13,405 nucleotides of DNA from the NCBI GenBank assembly GCA_020052975.1, contig JAGVOC010000314.1, positions 1 through 13,405 of the forward strand, written 5' to 3'. The DNA is from Desulfobacterales bacterium. GTDB lineage: Bacteria > Desulfobacterota > Desulfobacteria > Desulfobacterales > RPRI01. This document shows, one piece after another, positions 7,070 to 13,405 of this stretch; positions within the stretch are counted from its first letter, which is position 1; every line of letters starts with the position of its first letter. Under the pieces are notes generated by a model. The model was not told the DNA's origin and did not search any database. It saw nothing but the letters and a program-made list of their open reading frames with translations. A program made the translations under genes and the position numbers.

Positions 7070-8446
7070 TCAGGTGCTCCTGAGCTTCGCCGGGACCGGA
7101 TTGTCCTTTATTAGAGATATAAGCTTTTCAATTTCATCATCATTCAAGGTGACATCCTGAAGAGTGCCGGCCAGATAGCGCTCATAAGCACCAAGATCAA
7201 GAAGGCCGTGACCGCTGAAGTTGACGACAATTACCTTCTCCTTTCCCTCTTCTTTTGCAAGGCGTGCCTCGGCAATTGCCAGGGCCAGCGCATGGGTGGT
7301 TTCAGGCGCAGGAATAAAACCTTCTGTTTTGGCAAAAAGGGATCCGGCCTCATAGCAGGCCAGTTGGTTGACGGTCCTGGGTGTAACCAGACCTTCTTCT
7401 ATAAGCTGGCTGACTGTAGGTGACATTCCGTGGTAGCGCAGCCCTCCGGCATGTATCGGCGGCGGCACAAAAGTATGTCCAAGGCTGTGCATGGCAAGCA
7501 ATGGTGTATATCGGGCAGTATCGCCGTAATCATAAGTGAAGAGACCCCTAGTCATTGAGGGGCAAGCTTGAGGCTCTACCGGATAAATTTCGATTTTTTT
7601 GCCATTTATCTTGTCGAGGACAAAGGGAAAGGCAAGTCCGGCGAAATTGCTGCCGCCTCCTGCGCAAGCTATCACTATATCCGGATACTCGCCCGCCATT
7701 GCAAGTTGTTTTTTGACTTCAAGCCCGATTATGGTCTGATGAAGCATAACATGGTTAAGCACGCTGCCAAGCGAGTAGCGGGTCTTGCCCGATGTGTCGC
7801 TGACCGCAGCCTCAACAGCTTCGCTTATGGCGATCCCAAGGCTCCCCGGAGTGTTAGGATCTCTGGCCAGGGCATCGCGTCCGGCCTTGGTCTCATTGCT
7901 GGGGCTTGGGATGCATTTGCCGCCCCATACCTCCATCATTGTTTTGCGGTAGGGCTTTTGCTCAAAGCTGACACGTACCATGTAAACCTTGCACTCCAGT
8001 CCGAACTGGGCGCATGCAAAGGAAAGCGCGCTGCCCCATTGCCCGGCGCCGGTTTCAGTTGTGATACGTTCAATGCCGAACTGTTTGTTGTAATAGGCCT
8101 GGGCTACGGCTGTATTGGGTTTGTGGCTGCCGGGAGGGCTGCATCCTTCGTTTTTGTAATAAATGCGGGCCGGCGTACCGAGGGCCTTTTCCAGGGTAGT
8201 GGCCCGTATCAATGGGCTCGGACGCCAGATGCTGTAAATATTGAGAACTGGTTCAGGAATATCGATCCAGCGCTGGGTACTTACCTCCTGTTCTATGAGA
8301 TTCATCGGGAAAACCGGCGCCAGCATCTCAGGGCCTATCGGTTTTCCGTCCGGGCCAAGGGGTGGGTTCAGTTTTATATCCGCAAGGATGTTGTACCATT
8401 GGCGCGGCATTTCATTGGCCGGCAGTAAAATCGCTTTCGATTGCAT
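7070..8446 (-). CDS. trpB2: Tryptophan synthase beta chain, TrpB2 type
   Basis: A PLP enzyme that joins indole and serine to make tryptophan. At 458 aa, with an N-terminal extension (residues 1-75) and a WRPSPLIRA entry, it belongs to the long TrpB2/TIGR01415 group rather than the roughly 400-aa TrpB1. Visible features: PLP lysine K109 in GSHKPNTA, catalytic E131 in [10 protein letters not shown], phosphate loop CAGGGSN (261-267), PETTHA (381-386) and SGHG (411-414). ATG 8446 is preceded by AAGGAGGA seven bases upstream. No trpA lies in the window; TrpB2 enzymes often act without a tightly bound alpha subunit and may salvage free indole. The upstream 250 bases read as a tryptophan attenuator, consistent with the assignment. 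Confidence 0.95.
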   Translation of the reverse strand: MQSKAILLPANEMPRQWYNILADIKLNPPLGPDGKPIGPEMLAPVFPMNLIEQEVSTQRWIDIPEPVLNIYSIWRPSPLIRATTLEKALGTPARIYYKNEGCSPPGSHKPNTAVAQAYYNKQFGIERITTETGAGQWGSALSFACAQFGLECKVYMVRVSFEQKPYRKTMMEVWGGKCIPSPSNETKAGRDALARDPNTPGSLGIAISEAVEAAVSDTSGKTRYSLGSVLNHVMLHQTIIGLEVKKQLAMAGEYPDIVIACAGGGSNFAGLAFPFVLDKINGKKIEIYPVEPQACPSMTRGLFTYDYGDTARYTPLLAMHSLGHTFVPPPIHAGGLRYHGMSPTVSQLIEEGLVTPRTVNQLACYEAGSLFAKTEGFIPAPETTHALALAIAEARLAKEEGKEKVIVVNFSGHGLLDLGAYERYLAGTLQDVTLNDDEIEKLISLIKDNPVPAKLRST

Positions 8447-8490
8447 TGCAGATCCTCCTTATCATTTATTATTGTCTGGCCTGAAAACTG

Positions 8491-8519
8491 AAAAAGCCCT
8501 CTGCATTTGCATTGGGCTT
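8491..8519 (-). terminator. Attenuator terminator in the trpB2 leader
   Basis: On the minus strand AAGCCC (8514-8519) pairs with GGGCTT (8494-8499), with TGCA pairs possible inside the loop, followed by a T-run at 8491-8495. It lies 45 bases upstream of trpB2, between leader peptide and gene. The 3' arm competes with an alternative pairing of GCCCA (8513-8517) to TGGGC (8568-8572) in the leader peptide's Trp region. Confidence 0.75.
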
Positions 8520-8563
8520 ACATTGGCGGCTTTATTTTATTAACAGGTCACAAACAGCGCACC

Positions 8564-8665
8564 TCAGGCCCACTGTCGGGGCCACCACCAGTTCAGATCG
8601 GCTGTTGAAATGCCGGCAGCAGCATACTGAATTAATATATTAAGGTTAACGCCTGTGTTCTGCAT
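8564..8665 (-). CDS. trpL: Tryptophan leader peptide (attenuator)
   Basis: A 33-codon frame starting ATG at 8665 and ending TGA at 8564. Its C-terminus reads NWWWPRQWA: four Trp codons in seven, three of them consecutive (8582-8590). A frame like this is the signature of ribosome-mediated transcription attenuation, where Trp shortage stalls the ribosome on the Trp codons. It precedes the terminator at 8491-8519 and trpB2, the gene such a device would be expected to control. A ribosome binding site is poor (AGAAGG only two bases from ATG), and the promoter is very close, so the message may be leaderless. The peptide probably has no function beyond regulation. Confidence 0.85.
   Translation of the reverse strand: MQNTGVNLNILIQYAAAGISTADLNWWWPRQWA
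8567..8583 (-). promoter_or_regulatory. 1:2 (pause) hairpin of the trp attenuator
   Basis: GGCCC-CGACAGT-GGGCC on the minus strand is a perfect five-pair hairpin that contains the last codons of the leader peptide, including the fourth Trp codon. Its 3' arm also provides TGGGC (8568-8572), which can pair with GCCCA (8513-8517) as the antiterminator. A ribosome stalled at the Trp codons would cover the 5' arm and free the 3' arm. Confidence 0.7.
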
Positions 8666-8673
8666 AGCCTTCT

Positions 8674-8701
8674 ATTAAAAGATACGGTGCATCTTTGTCA
8701 A
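8674..8701 (-). promoter_or_regulatory. Sigma-70-type promoter of the trpL-trpB2 unit
   Basis: A perfect -35 TTGACA (8696-8701), a 16-base spacer and -10 TTTAAT (8674-8679, five of six consensus bases). Eight bases separate the -10 from the leader ATG, so transcription is predicted to start within a few bases of it, possibly at the A of ATG (8665). Confidence 0.75.
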
Positions 8702-8840
8702 GTAAAAAGTAAACAATGAAGCAGTTTGTTCTGGACATGAAGATATTTCCCATGATACCAATAGAATAATGTAGATTTATTCAGTCAGGCAATAAGTTGA
8801 TGTGTAATCCTGGTTTTTCCTAACGACAGCCAGAAACATA

Positions 8841-8858
8841 CAGATTAATATTTATCTG
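8841..8858. promoter_or_regulatory. 18-bp imperfect palindrome upstream of the TetR gene
   Basis: CAGATTAATATTTATCTG matches its reverse complement at 16 of 18 positions and lies 22 bases before the TetR start. Position suggests an autoregulatory operator, but its sequence differs from the palindrome at 9695-9712, so at most one of the two is likely to be the main site of this regulator unless binding is degenerate. AT-richness raises the chance of coincidence. Confidence 0.4.
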
Positions 8859-8880
8859 CACAATATGGAGAAAAGTTCAA

Positions 8881-9480
8881 ATGCCCCAGGCACGCAAAAG
8901 CACGGAAATAAGAAAAAGAGAGATAATAGAAGCCGCAAGGAAACTTATATACAAGAAAGGCAGTGAACATGTTACGGTAAATAACATAGCAAAGGAGGTC
9001 AAAATCTCCGAAGCCGCCATCTACCGGCACTTTCGCAACAAGAAGGAGATTCTTTCCTTTCTTGCAAGTCATATCACCGAAAGCCTGATGCAGGACATAG
9101 ATTCAGCGGCATGCAGTGACCTTTCATATCCGGATAATATCGGATTGATATTTAGAAGCCATCTTTCCAAAATTGAGCAGAAGCGGGGAGTTTCATTTCA
9201 GGTTATTGCCGAGATTATCAGTTTTGGAGACAGGAAGTTAAACAAACAGGTATATGATAATATACAGAATTACCTTCACAGCTTAGGTGGATTGCTGGAT
9301 AACGGCATCAAAGCCGGAGCAATAAGGGAAGATATTGATTCCGAAGCAACAGCTCTTCTTTTATTTGGAATGCTCCAGGGGCTTGTCAATACCTGGGCTT
9401 TGAGCAATTACAGCTTCGACCTGACTGAAAAGTACGACACGCTGTGGAATGTTTTCCGCCGGATGGTGATCCGGCATTGA
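8881..9480 (+). CDS. TetR/AcrR family transcriptional regulator
   Basis: A 199-aa DNA-binding repressor. The N-terminal HTH is clear: IIEAARKLIYKKGSEHVTVNNIAKEVKISEAAIYRHFRNKKEIL (about 15-58 in outline: helix, turn, recognition helix AAIYRHF). The rest is the helical ligand-binding and dimer domain; its ligand cannot be named. ATG 8881 follows GGAG at a spacing of ten bases, which is somewhat long. It is divergent from the trpB2 unit and convergent with the small membrane peptide gene, whose promoter carries a TetR-type palindrome; that peptide gene is the best candidate target in the window. A role in controlling trpB2 is not supported, since trpB2 has its own attenuator. Confidence 0.9.
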   Translation: MPQARKSTEIRKREIIEAARKLIYKKGSEHVTVNNIAKEVKISEAAIYRHFRNKKEILSFLASHITESLMQDIDSAACSDLSYPDNIGLIFRSHLSKIEQKRGVSFQVIAEIISFGDRKLNKQVYDNIQNYLHSLGGLLDNGIKAGAIREDIDSEATALLLFGMLQGLVNTWALSNYSFDLTEKYDTLWNVFRRMVIRH

Positions 9481-9496
9481 TGTTTTTTAAGTCAGG

Positions 9497-9526
9497 CGGA
9501 GAGGCTTAAGCTCCCCCGAATTTTTT
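9497..9526 (+). terminator. Probable terminator after the TetR gene
   Basis: CGGAGAGGC-TTAA-GCTCCCCCG is an imperfect 22-base palindrome 16 bases beyond the TetR stop, followed by AA and six Ts (9521-9526). It overlaps the 3' end of the convergent membrane peptide gene. Confidence 0.55.
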
Positions 9527-9649
9527 CATAGTTGCCATTATAACCGTATAAATAATGGCAATCATTGTCACGCTGATGAGAAACCAGCGTAAGTATTTCC
9601 CGATTTGGCTTTTTGAACCCGACTCTCCGGTTGTTTGTTCTTCGGGCAT
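9506..9649 (-). CDS. 47-aa single-pass membrane peptide
   Basis: A short gene found by reading the minus strand. A polar, glycine/serine-rich N-terminus (MPEEQTTGESGSKSQIGKY) is followed by one hydrophobic helix (LRWFLISVTMIAIIYTVIMAT) and a short basic tail (MKKFGGA). ATG 9649 has AAAGGA eight bases upstream, and a strong promoter (TTGACA, 17 bases, TATTAT) lies about 60 bases before the start. I do not recognise the family. It is convergent with the TetR gene, and the palindrome over its start site makes it a likely target of that repressor. It could be a stress or envelope peptide, or an accessory subunit of a membrane complex; none of these can be chosen from sequence. Confidence 0.7.
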   Translation of the reverse strand: MPEEQTTGESGSKSQIGKYLRWFLISVTMIAIIYTVIMATMKKFGGA

Positions 9650-9694
9650 GAATATAATCCTTTCGTTATATGGTAAAAGAAAAACTTAACAATG

Positions 9695-9712
9695 TGAGTG
9701 AACGTTAACTTA
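9695..9712. promoter_or_regulatory. TetR-type operator over the membrane peptide promoter
   Basis: TGAGTGAACGTTAACTTA has half-sites TGAGTGAAC and TAAGTTAAC agreeing at seven of nine bases around an AACGTT core. It directly abuts the -10 element and covers the expected transcription start, a classic repressor position. TGAnTGAACGTTCAnTCA-like palindromes are common operators of TetR-family regulators, including those of fatty-acid metabolism; this is family knowledge, not a match I could search. Confidence 0.6.
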
Positions 9713-9740
9713 TAATAATGAATCTTTATCCTGCTGTCAA
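9712..9740 (-). promoter_or_regulatory. Sigma-70-type promoter of the membrane peptide gene
   Basis: Perfect -35 TTGACA (9735-9740), a 17-base spacer and -10 TATTAT (9712-9717, five of six). One of the best matches in the window, leaving a 5' leader of about 55 bases before ATG 9649. Confidence 0.75.
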
Positions 9741-9764
9741 TCTTTTATTTAGTCTTTTATTTAG
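9741..9764. repeat. 12-bp tandem duplication
   Basis: TCTTTTATTTAG occurs twice in exact tandem (9741-9752, 9753-9764), immediately upstream of the -35 of the membrane peptide promoter. On the minus strand it gives an A-rich UP-element-like tract; it could also be a simple slippage duplication. Confidence 0.7.
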
Positions 9765-9992
9765 TAAAAAGTAATCACAATCTGAAGTTTCTGATCAACC
9801 TGGAGTATGAGAAACAAAGCTGGCATATTCCCCGTACCTTGCTGAAGGATTAGTTGTCGAAATAACATATTGATATCGATGCAATGTTATACTCATTAAA
9901 ATATGCGTTGCAATTTAACAAGATTATCATATATGTTAAGCTATAATAAGAAGTTATATTTAAAATACAACGAATATACAGGAAAATAAAAA
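9765..9992. promoter_or_regulatory. Upstream region of the CsgG-like gene
   Basis: AT-rich, no gene seen. A perfect TATAAT at 9942-9947 is a candidate -10 for the gene at 9993, but I find no good -35 at 16-18 bases. The palindrome at 9695-9712 is about 280 bases upstream of that gene and is less likely to control it. Confidence 0.35.
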
Positions 9993-10934
9993 ATGAGATT
10001 CAGGAGAACATCTTCTATGATTATATATTTCAGAAATATAAAACTATTGTTCGTAGTCATATTGTTCTCTATATGCATAGTGCCAATAATTGTATCTGCA
10101 TCACCTCAGAAAGACATTGCCGTTCTGCCTTTTAAAAATGTATCGGGAAATTCCGGGTGCAAAATTGAATACGCTGTAGCAGAAATGCTGATAACGGAAC
10201 TGGCAAAAAACAAAAGCTTTCGCGTCGTGGAGCGTCATAGACTGGAAGATATTTTGAAAGAATCAAAAATTCAGATGTCAGGTTTAAGTGATACAAACAA
10301 CGCCATAAAATTCGGCAAACTGACCGGCGCAAAATATTTAATTGCCGGGAACATAACTCTGTGCTCCTCTGAAGAATCTCAAAGCAGTTTTATTGTGGAT
10401 TTTGGCAAAAAAAAAGCAAGTGTTGAATTAGTGGTCAGAATAATAGATCTTGAAACCGGCATAGCAACCGGCGGAGCAGAAGGAAAAGGAAGTTCAGACC
10501 GCAGTTCCACCAGTTTCGCCCCCTCATCTGTCGGTTTGCCTAATATTTTTGACAGTTCAAAATCGGTCGGCACCGGCACAACAAAGGCTGAAAAAGGAGA
10601 TCTCCTGATAGAAGCAGCTTCAAAAGCAGTAATCGAGTTGAATGAAAAGATAAAAGCTGTTTTTCCCCTGGAAGGTTACATAATCAAAAAAGACGGTCAA
10701 ACCGTTATTATTGACATCGGAAAGGGCATGATTAGTACGGGCTCGCGCTTTGAGGTTTTTCAAGTGGGAGAAGAACTTATTCATCCCGTAACAAAGAAAA
10801 AGATAGGACAGGAAAAAAACAAAGTCGGTGAAATTACAGTAGAAAAAATTCATGATGATTTTTCGTACGGGAAAATAACGTCAAGCACAAAGGAAATAGC
10901 TGTTGGCAACACAATTGTATTGCAGAAAGACTGA
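9993..10934 (+). CDS. Exported CsgG/FlgO-like protein
   Basis: A 313-aa protein. A signal peptide is visible (basic start, then IKLLFVVILFSICIVPIIVSASP with likely cleavage near residue 36); there is no lipobox cysteine, so it is probably periplasmic. Residues about 38-115 (DIAVLPFKN, LITELAKNKSFRVVERHRLEDILKE, FGKLTGAKYLIAGNI) match the core of the CsgG/FlgO/GNA1162-type fold, and a second conserved-looking stretch (residues 140-155) describes the sheet continuing. The C-terminal 90 residues (GYIIKKDGQTVIIDIGKGMISTG) resemble the FlgT C-terminal domain. AGGA seven bases before ATG 9993 supports the start; an ATG at 10017 is an alternative. There are no curli or flagellar genes nearby, so its partners are unknown. 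Without the lipidated cysteine and pore segment of true CsgG it is probably not a curli secretion channel. Confidence 0.75.
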   Translation: MRFRRTSSMIIYFRNIKLLFVVILFSICIVPIIVSASPQKDIAVLPFKNVSGNSGCKIEYAVAEMLITELAKNKSFRVVERHRLEDILKESKIQMSGLSDTNNAIKFGKLTGAKYLIAGNITLCSSEESQSSFIVDFGKKKASVELVVRIIDLETGIATGGAEGKGSSDRSSTSFAPSSVGLPNIFDSSKSVGTGTTKAEKGDLLIEAASKAVIELNEKIKAVFPLEGYIIKKDGQTVIIDIGKGMISTGSRFEVFQVGEELIHPVTKKKIGQEKNKVGEITVEKIHDDFSYGKITSSTKEIAVGNTIVLQKD

Positions 10935-11005
10935 CAGAAATAGACCGGAGATAAGGAGAAAGGTTCAGGGTGCAAAGTTAAAAGAAAGAAACCTTGAGCC
11001 GGGGG

Positions 11006-11764
11006 TCAGTTTCCGGTAATGACATAAATATACAACTCGCGGGGGCCGTGGGCTCCGTGAACCATCGTGGCCTCAATATCGGCTGTTTTGCTCGGGCCGG
11101 TTATAAATGTCATGCCGTTTTCTATTCCTTCCGGGCTATCCTTAAGATCTTTATCAAGAAGAGTATAAAGCTCTTTAAAGTCGGCTATGACCTGCTCAAG
11201 TTTTATGACCGCCACATGAATGGAGGGAAGCAGTGAAACAATACGCTCATTGCCGGGCGCTGTTTTCAGGACAAGTGTCCCTGTTTCTGCAATACAGTAG
11301 TCGGCGGATGTAATCCCTATGAAAGAACCGGCCGATTCTTTTATTAACCTGTCTCTTCCGGTTTTCCCGGCATACGGCCGATTCGAAAAGATTATTCCGA
11401 TATTGTATTTCCGGAGAATCTCCCCGATATTCATTTCCTCGATAAGATGATGCTTCCACAAGGCAACACTCTTTTCATCCCCCCATTCCGGCTTTTTTTC
11501 ACAGGCAAGTTTTAATATCTCCTGCGCCGCCTCCGGTAAGGTTCTAACGGGTATTACATCAAGATTTACAGCCTTTGCCGCATCAATCATTTTTTCAAGA
11601 AGCTGAAGCCTTGAAGAATGCGAACGGTTGCTGATTCTATCAAGGATAAGCATCGATTCTTCATCAGATTGCCGGCAAAAAAGATCCGGGCAGGCTCTTT
11701 TCCCGTCAACACAGAGAGCCTTTCTTATATTGTTTATAAATTTTGCCTGCCCGTTATCGTTCAT
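11006..11764 (-). CDS. lutC: LUD-domain protein, lactate utilization subunit C
   Basis: A 252-aa protein of the LutC/YkgG family, the third subunit of the iron-sulfur-dependent L-lactate oxidation complex (LutABC) that makes pyruvate. The LUD domain fills the C-terminal half: ITSADYCIAETGTLVL (about 156-171), LLPSIHVAVIKLEQVI, and TGPSKTADIEATMVHGAHGP near the end. The N-terminal third is variable and helical as usual. The start ATG overlaps the lutB stop by ATGA, indicating translational coupling. It is the last gene of the operon and converges on the CsgG-like gene; no clear intrinsic terminator is seen in the 70 bases between them. Confidence 0.9.
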   Translation of the reverse strand: MNDNGQAKFINNIRKALCVDGKRACPDLFCRQSDEESMLILDRISNRSHSSRLQLLEKMIDAAKAVNLDVIPVRTLPEAAQEILKLACEKKPEWGDEKSVALWKHHLIEEMNIGEILRKYNIGIIFSNRPYAGKTGRDRLIKESAGSFIGITSADYCIAETGTLVLKTAPGNERIVSLLPSIHVAVIKLEQVIADFKELYTLLDKDLKDSPEGIENGMTFITGPSKTADIEATMVHGAHGPRELYIYVITGN

Positions 11765-13206
11765 TTAATCCTTCTTTGTTTTTCCGACTTCTTCCATTGC
11801 CGTATGAAACTTTCCCGCGCCAGAGGTTTCATGTCACAGCTGTCTGTCCAGCCTTTCAGGAAAAATGGAAGACCCGAAAGCATGCCGTCTTTTCCGGCAA
11901 AAAGCTTCTGTCCCTGCCGGGAAATCCGGAGGAACGAGTCGTACGCAAGCCTGCTTTTTACAACCCGGGACCATATGCCGTACAAAGCTTTTTCTCCGGT
12001 ATTTTCCCTCCTGACATTCCACTTTGAATCCCCGTCGGCCAGTTTTGCCCGCAACAAAAGGAGCATCCGCGGAAGGTCTATGTCGACAGGGCACGCATCT
12101 TTGCACGCGCCGCACAGCGTTTCTCCCAGGCAGAGATCTTTTGCCCTGTTTATTCCGACAAGAAGGGGCGTCACAACAGCGCCGACCGGGCCCGAATAGG
12201 CATATCCGTACGCATGCCCTCCGATCTTGCCGTAAACCGGGCACATGTTGAGGCATGCTCCGCACCTTATGCAGCAGAGCATCTCCCGAAATTCTTCATC
12301 TGCAAGAATTTTTGTCCGGCCGTTGTCTATTATTACAAGATGGAATTCATCCGGGCCGACCGCCTGGCCTGCCGGGCAGGGACCTCCGATATAGCTGACA
12401 TAGCCTGCCATCTTCTGAGCCGCTGCCCCTCTTGACAAGAGCCTGAAAAGGATATCATGATCCGAAAGCCTTGCCGTTACCCTCTCCATGCCCATGAAGG
12501 CGACATGCACTTTAGGAAGAGTCGTTGACATGCGGATGTTGCCTTCATTTGAAACAACGGTTATATGGCCTGTTTCGGCGCAGGCGATGTTGCAGCCTGA
12601 AATCCCCATATCCGCCGATAGAAATTTTTCGCGTAGCGCTTTTCTTGCGGCCCTGGTCAGAGTCTCAGGATCAGTTGTATAGGGTATGTTCAGCTTTTCC
12701 GAGAAAAGAAGGCCTATTTCGCTTCTTGTTTTATGAATTGCAGGCGCAATGATATGGGATGGGTGTTCGCCTGCAAGTTGGATAATATATTCCCCGAGGT
12801 CGGTTTCGGCAATCTCTATACCGGCAGCAGCAAAAGCGTCATTTAAGCCTATCTCTTCAGTAGTCATCGACTTGCCCTTGACCGCAAGCCTTACATTATG
12901 CTTTCGAGCTGTCTCAAGGCAGTATTTAACGGCAGCACTCGCGTCTTCCGCAAAAAAAACATGCCCTCCCCTTGAGCGGATTTTTTCAGAAAGACGCTCT
13001 AAAAGTAAATCCAGGTTTTCTATGGCTTTCATTCTTATTTCGTGCGCCTTCCGGCGAAGGCCGGGGCCTTCCGGAAGGTTCCTGTATGCTTCTGATGTGC
13101 CCCTGCCAAAGCGCACCTGAAGAGCTGCAAGGGCCTTTTGAAGAACAGGATTATTTATCCCTTTTATTGCTTCTTCCCTGTAATTTTCGGTAGTTATCCT
13201 GGTCAT
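11761..13206 (-). CDS. lutB: Iron-sulfur lactate utilization subunit B
   Basis: A 481-aa LutB/YkgF protein. The N-terminal LUD domain (about 60-300) includes GISGCNIACAETGHITVVSN and PKVHVAFMGMERV. It is followed by two 4Fe-4S binding motifs, C312-x2-C315-x2-C318-x3-C322-P and C365-x2-C368-x3-C372-P (with C359 just before), and a C-terminal LutB tail. This is the electron-transfer subunit of the LutABC lactate oxidation complex. I chose ATG 13206, one base after the lutA stop; the in-frame TTG at 13227 would overlap lutA and has no ribosome binding site. Both cluster motifs are complete, so the subunit looks functional. Confidence 0.95.
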   Translation of the reverse strand: MTRITTENYREEAIKGINNPVLQKALAALQVRFGRGTSEAYRNLPEGPGLRRKAHEIRMKAIENLDLLLERLSEKIRSRGGHVFFAEDASAAVKYCLETARKHNVRLAVKGKSMTTEEIGLNDAFAAAGIEIAETDLGEYIIQLAGEHPSHIIAPAIHKTRSEIGLLFSEKLNIPYTTDPETLTRAARKALREKFLSADMGISGCNIACAETGHITVVSNEGNIRMSTTLPKVHVAFMGMERVTARLSDHDILFRLLSRGAAAQKMAGYVSYIGGPCPAGQAVGPDEFHLVIIDNGRTKILADEEFREMLCCIRCGACLNMCPVYGKIGGHAYGYAYSGPVGAVVTPLLVGINRAKDLCLGETLCGACKDACPVDIDLPRMLLLLRAKLADGDSKWNVRRENTGEKALYGIWSRVVKSRLAYDSFLRISRQGQKLFAGKDGMLSGLPFFLKGWTDSCDMKPLARESFIRQWKKSEKQRRIK

Positions 13207-13207
13207 T

Positions 13208-13405
13208 TTATATGCTCTGACCTGCAAGAAGCTGCGCTATATGCATTGTTTTAATAGGTAATCTCCTGCGGCTCAGGAGACCCTGAATGTTCATTAGGCA
13301 TCCCATATCGCAACCGGTTACTACCTCTGCATTCGAATCGATTATATTTTTAACTTTATCTTCGAGTATTGCAGTTGAAATCTCCGGGTACTTTACCGAA
13401 AAAGC
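13208..13405 (-). CDS. lutA: Lactate utilization subunit A, C-terminal part
   Basis: The last 65 codons of a gene that enters from beyond the right edge. The visible protein reads AFSVKYPEIS at its edge and contains TGCDMGCLMNIQG, the second CCG-type cysteine motif (in GCDMGC form) of LutA/GlcF-like proteins, then ends HIAQLLAGQSI. LutA carries two such CCG domains that bind iron-sulfur centres in the lactate oxidation complex. The stop TAA is separated by one base from the lutB ATG, so lutA, lutB and lutC are one operon in the order A-B-C. The promoter and any regulator lie outside the window. Confidence 0.9.
   Translation of the reverse strand, partial: AFSVKYPEISTAILEDKVKNIIDSNAEVVTGCDMGCLMNIQGLLSRRRLPIKTMHIAQLLAGQSI

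Noticed and set aside
7568..8428. A 286-codon open frame on the plus strand
   Set aside because: It lies wholly antisense to trpB2, which has all PLP-enzyme motifs; no ribosome binding site or family features.
10960..10995. AAGGTT...AACCTT inverted repeat between the CsgG-like gene and lutC
   Set aside because: Six-pair stem with a 24-base loop and no T-run on either strand, so not called as a terminator.
11618..12199. Open frames on the plus strand across lutC and lutB
   Set aside because: Antisense to clear LutB and LutC coding sequence and rich in Arg, Ser and Pro as expected for shadow frames.

Overview
The window looks like chromosome from an anaerobic, probably sulfate-reducing member of the Desulfobacterota (Desulfobacterales-like). 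That placement is inference. It rests on a LutABC-type lactate oxidation operon, a rubrerythrin-like diiron protein, a stand-alone TrpB2 tryptophan synthase beta chain, moderate GC content, and dispersed palindromic repeats whose ends (TGACGGCTTCGTAAAAA / TGATGGTCTCGCAAG) I associate from memory with that phylum. No tRNA, rRNA, CRISPR or intact insertion sequence was seen.

Layout from left to right. (1) Positions 146-3890, minus strand: a lipoprotein-like DUF1499 protein, a four-helix membrane protein, a cysteine-rich protein and an adenine deaminase; the last two overlap by an ATGA. (2) Positions about 3890-5420: a rubrerythrin-like gene between two repeat-rich stretches. The left one is a MITE-like element with imperfect inverted ends and a flanking 11-bp direct repeat; both carry the same 16-bp perfect palindrome. 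(3) Positions 5420-6766, plus strand: an M20-family metallohydrolase. (4) Positions 6792-8701, minus strand: trpB2 plus a small Cys/Trp-containing protein, behind what reads as a complete tryptophan attenuator (promoter, a 33-codon leader peptide with four Trp codons, alternative hairpins, and an intrinsic terminator). The leader peptide was found by reading the sequence directly. (5) Positions 8841-9740: a TetR-type repressor gene, then a convergent 47-aa membrane peptide gene whose strong sigma-70-like promoter is covered by an 18-bp palindrome of TetR-operator type. (6) Positions 9993-10934: an exported CsgG/FlgO-like protein. (7) Positions 11006-13405, minus strand: lutC, lutB and the 3' end of lutA, the last running off the window.

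Most of the coding content is metabolic and familiar: lactate oxidation, purine salvage, tryptophan synthesis, peptide or amide hydrolysis, and peroxide defence. The observations most worth following are regulatory: the attenuator in front of a solitary trpB2, with a promoter so close to the leader start that the transcript may be leaderless; the TetR/small membrane peptide pair; and the MITE-like insertion that abuts the stop codon of the rubrerythrin gene.
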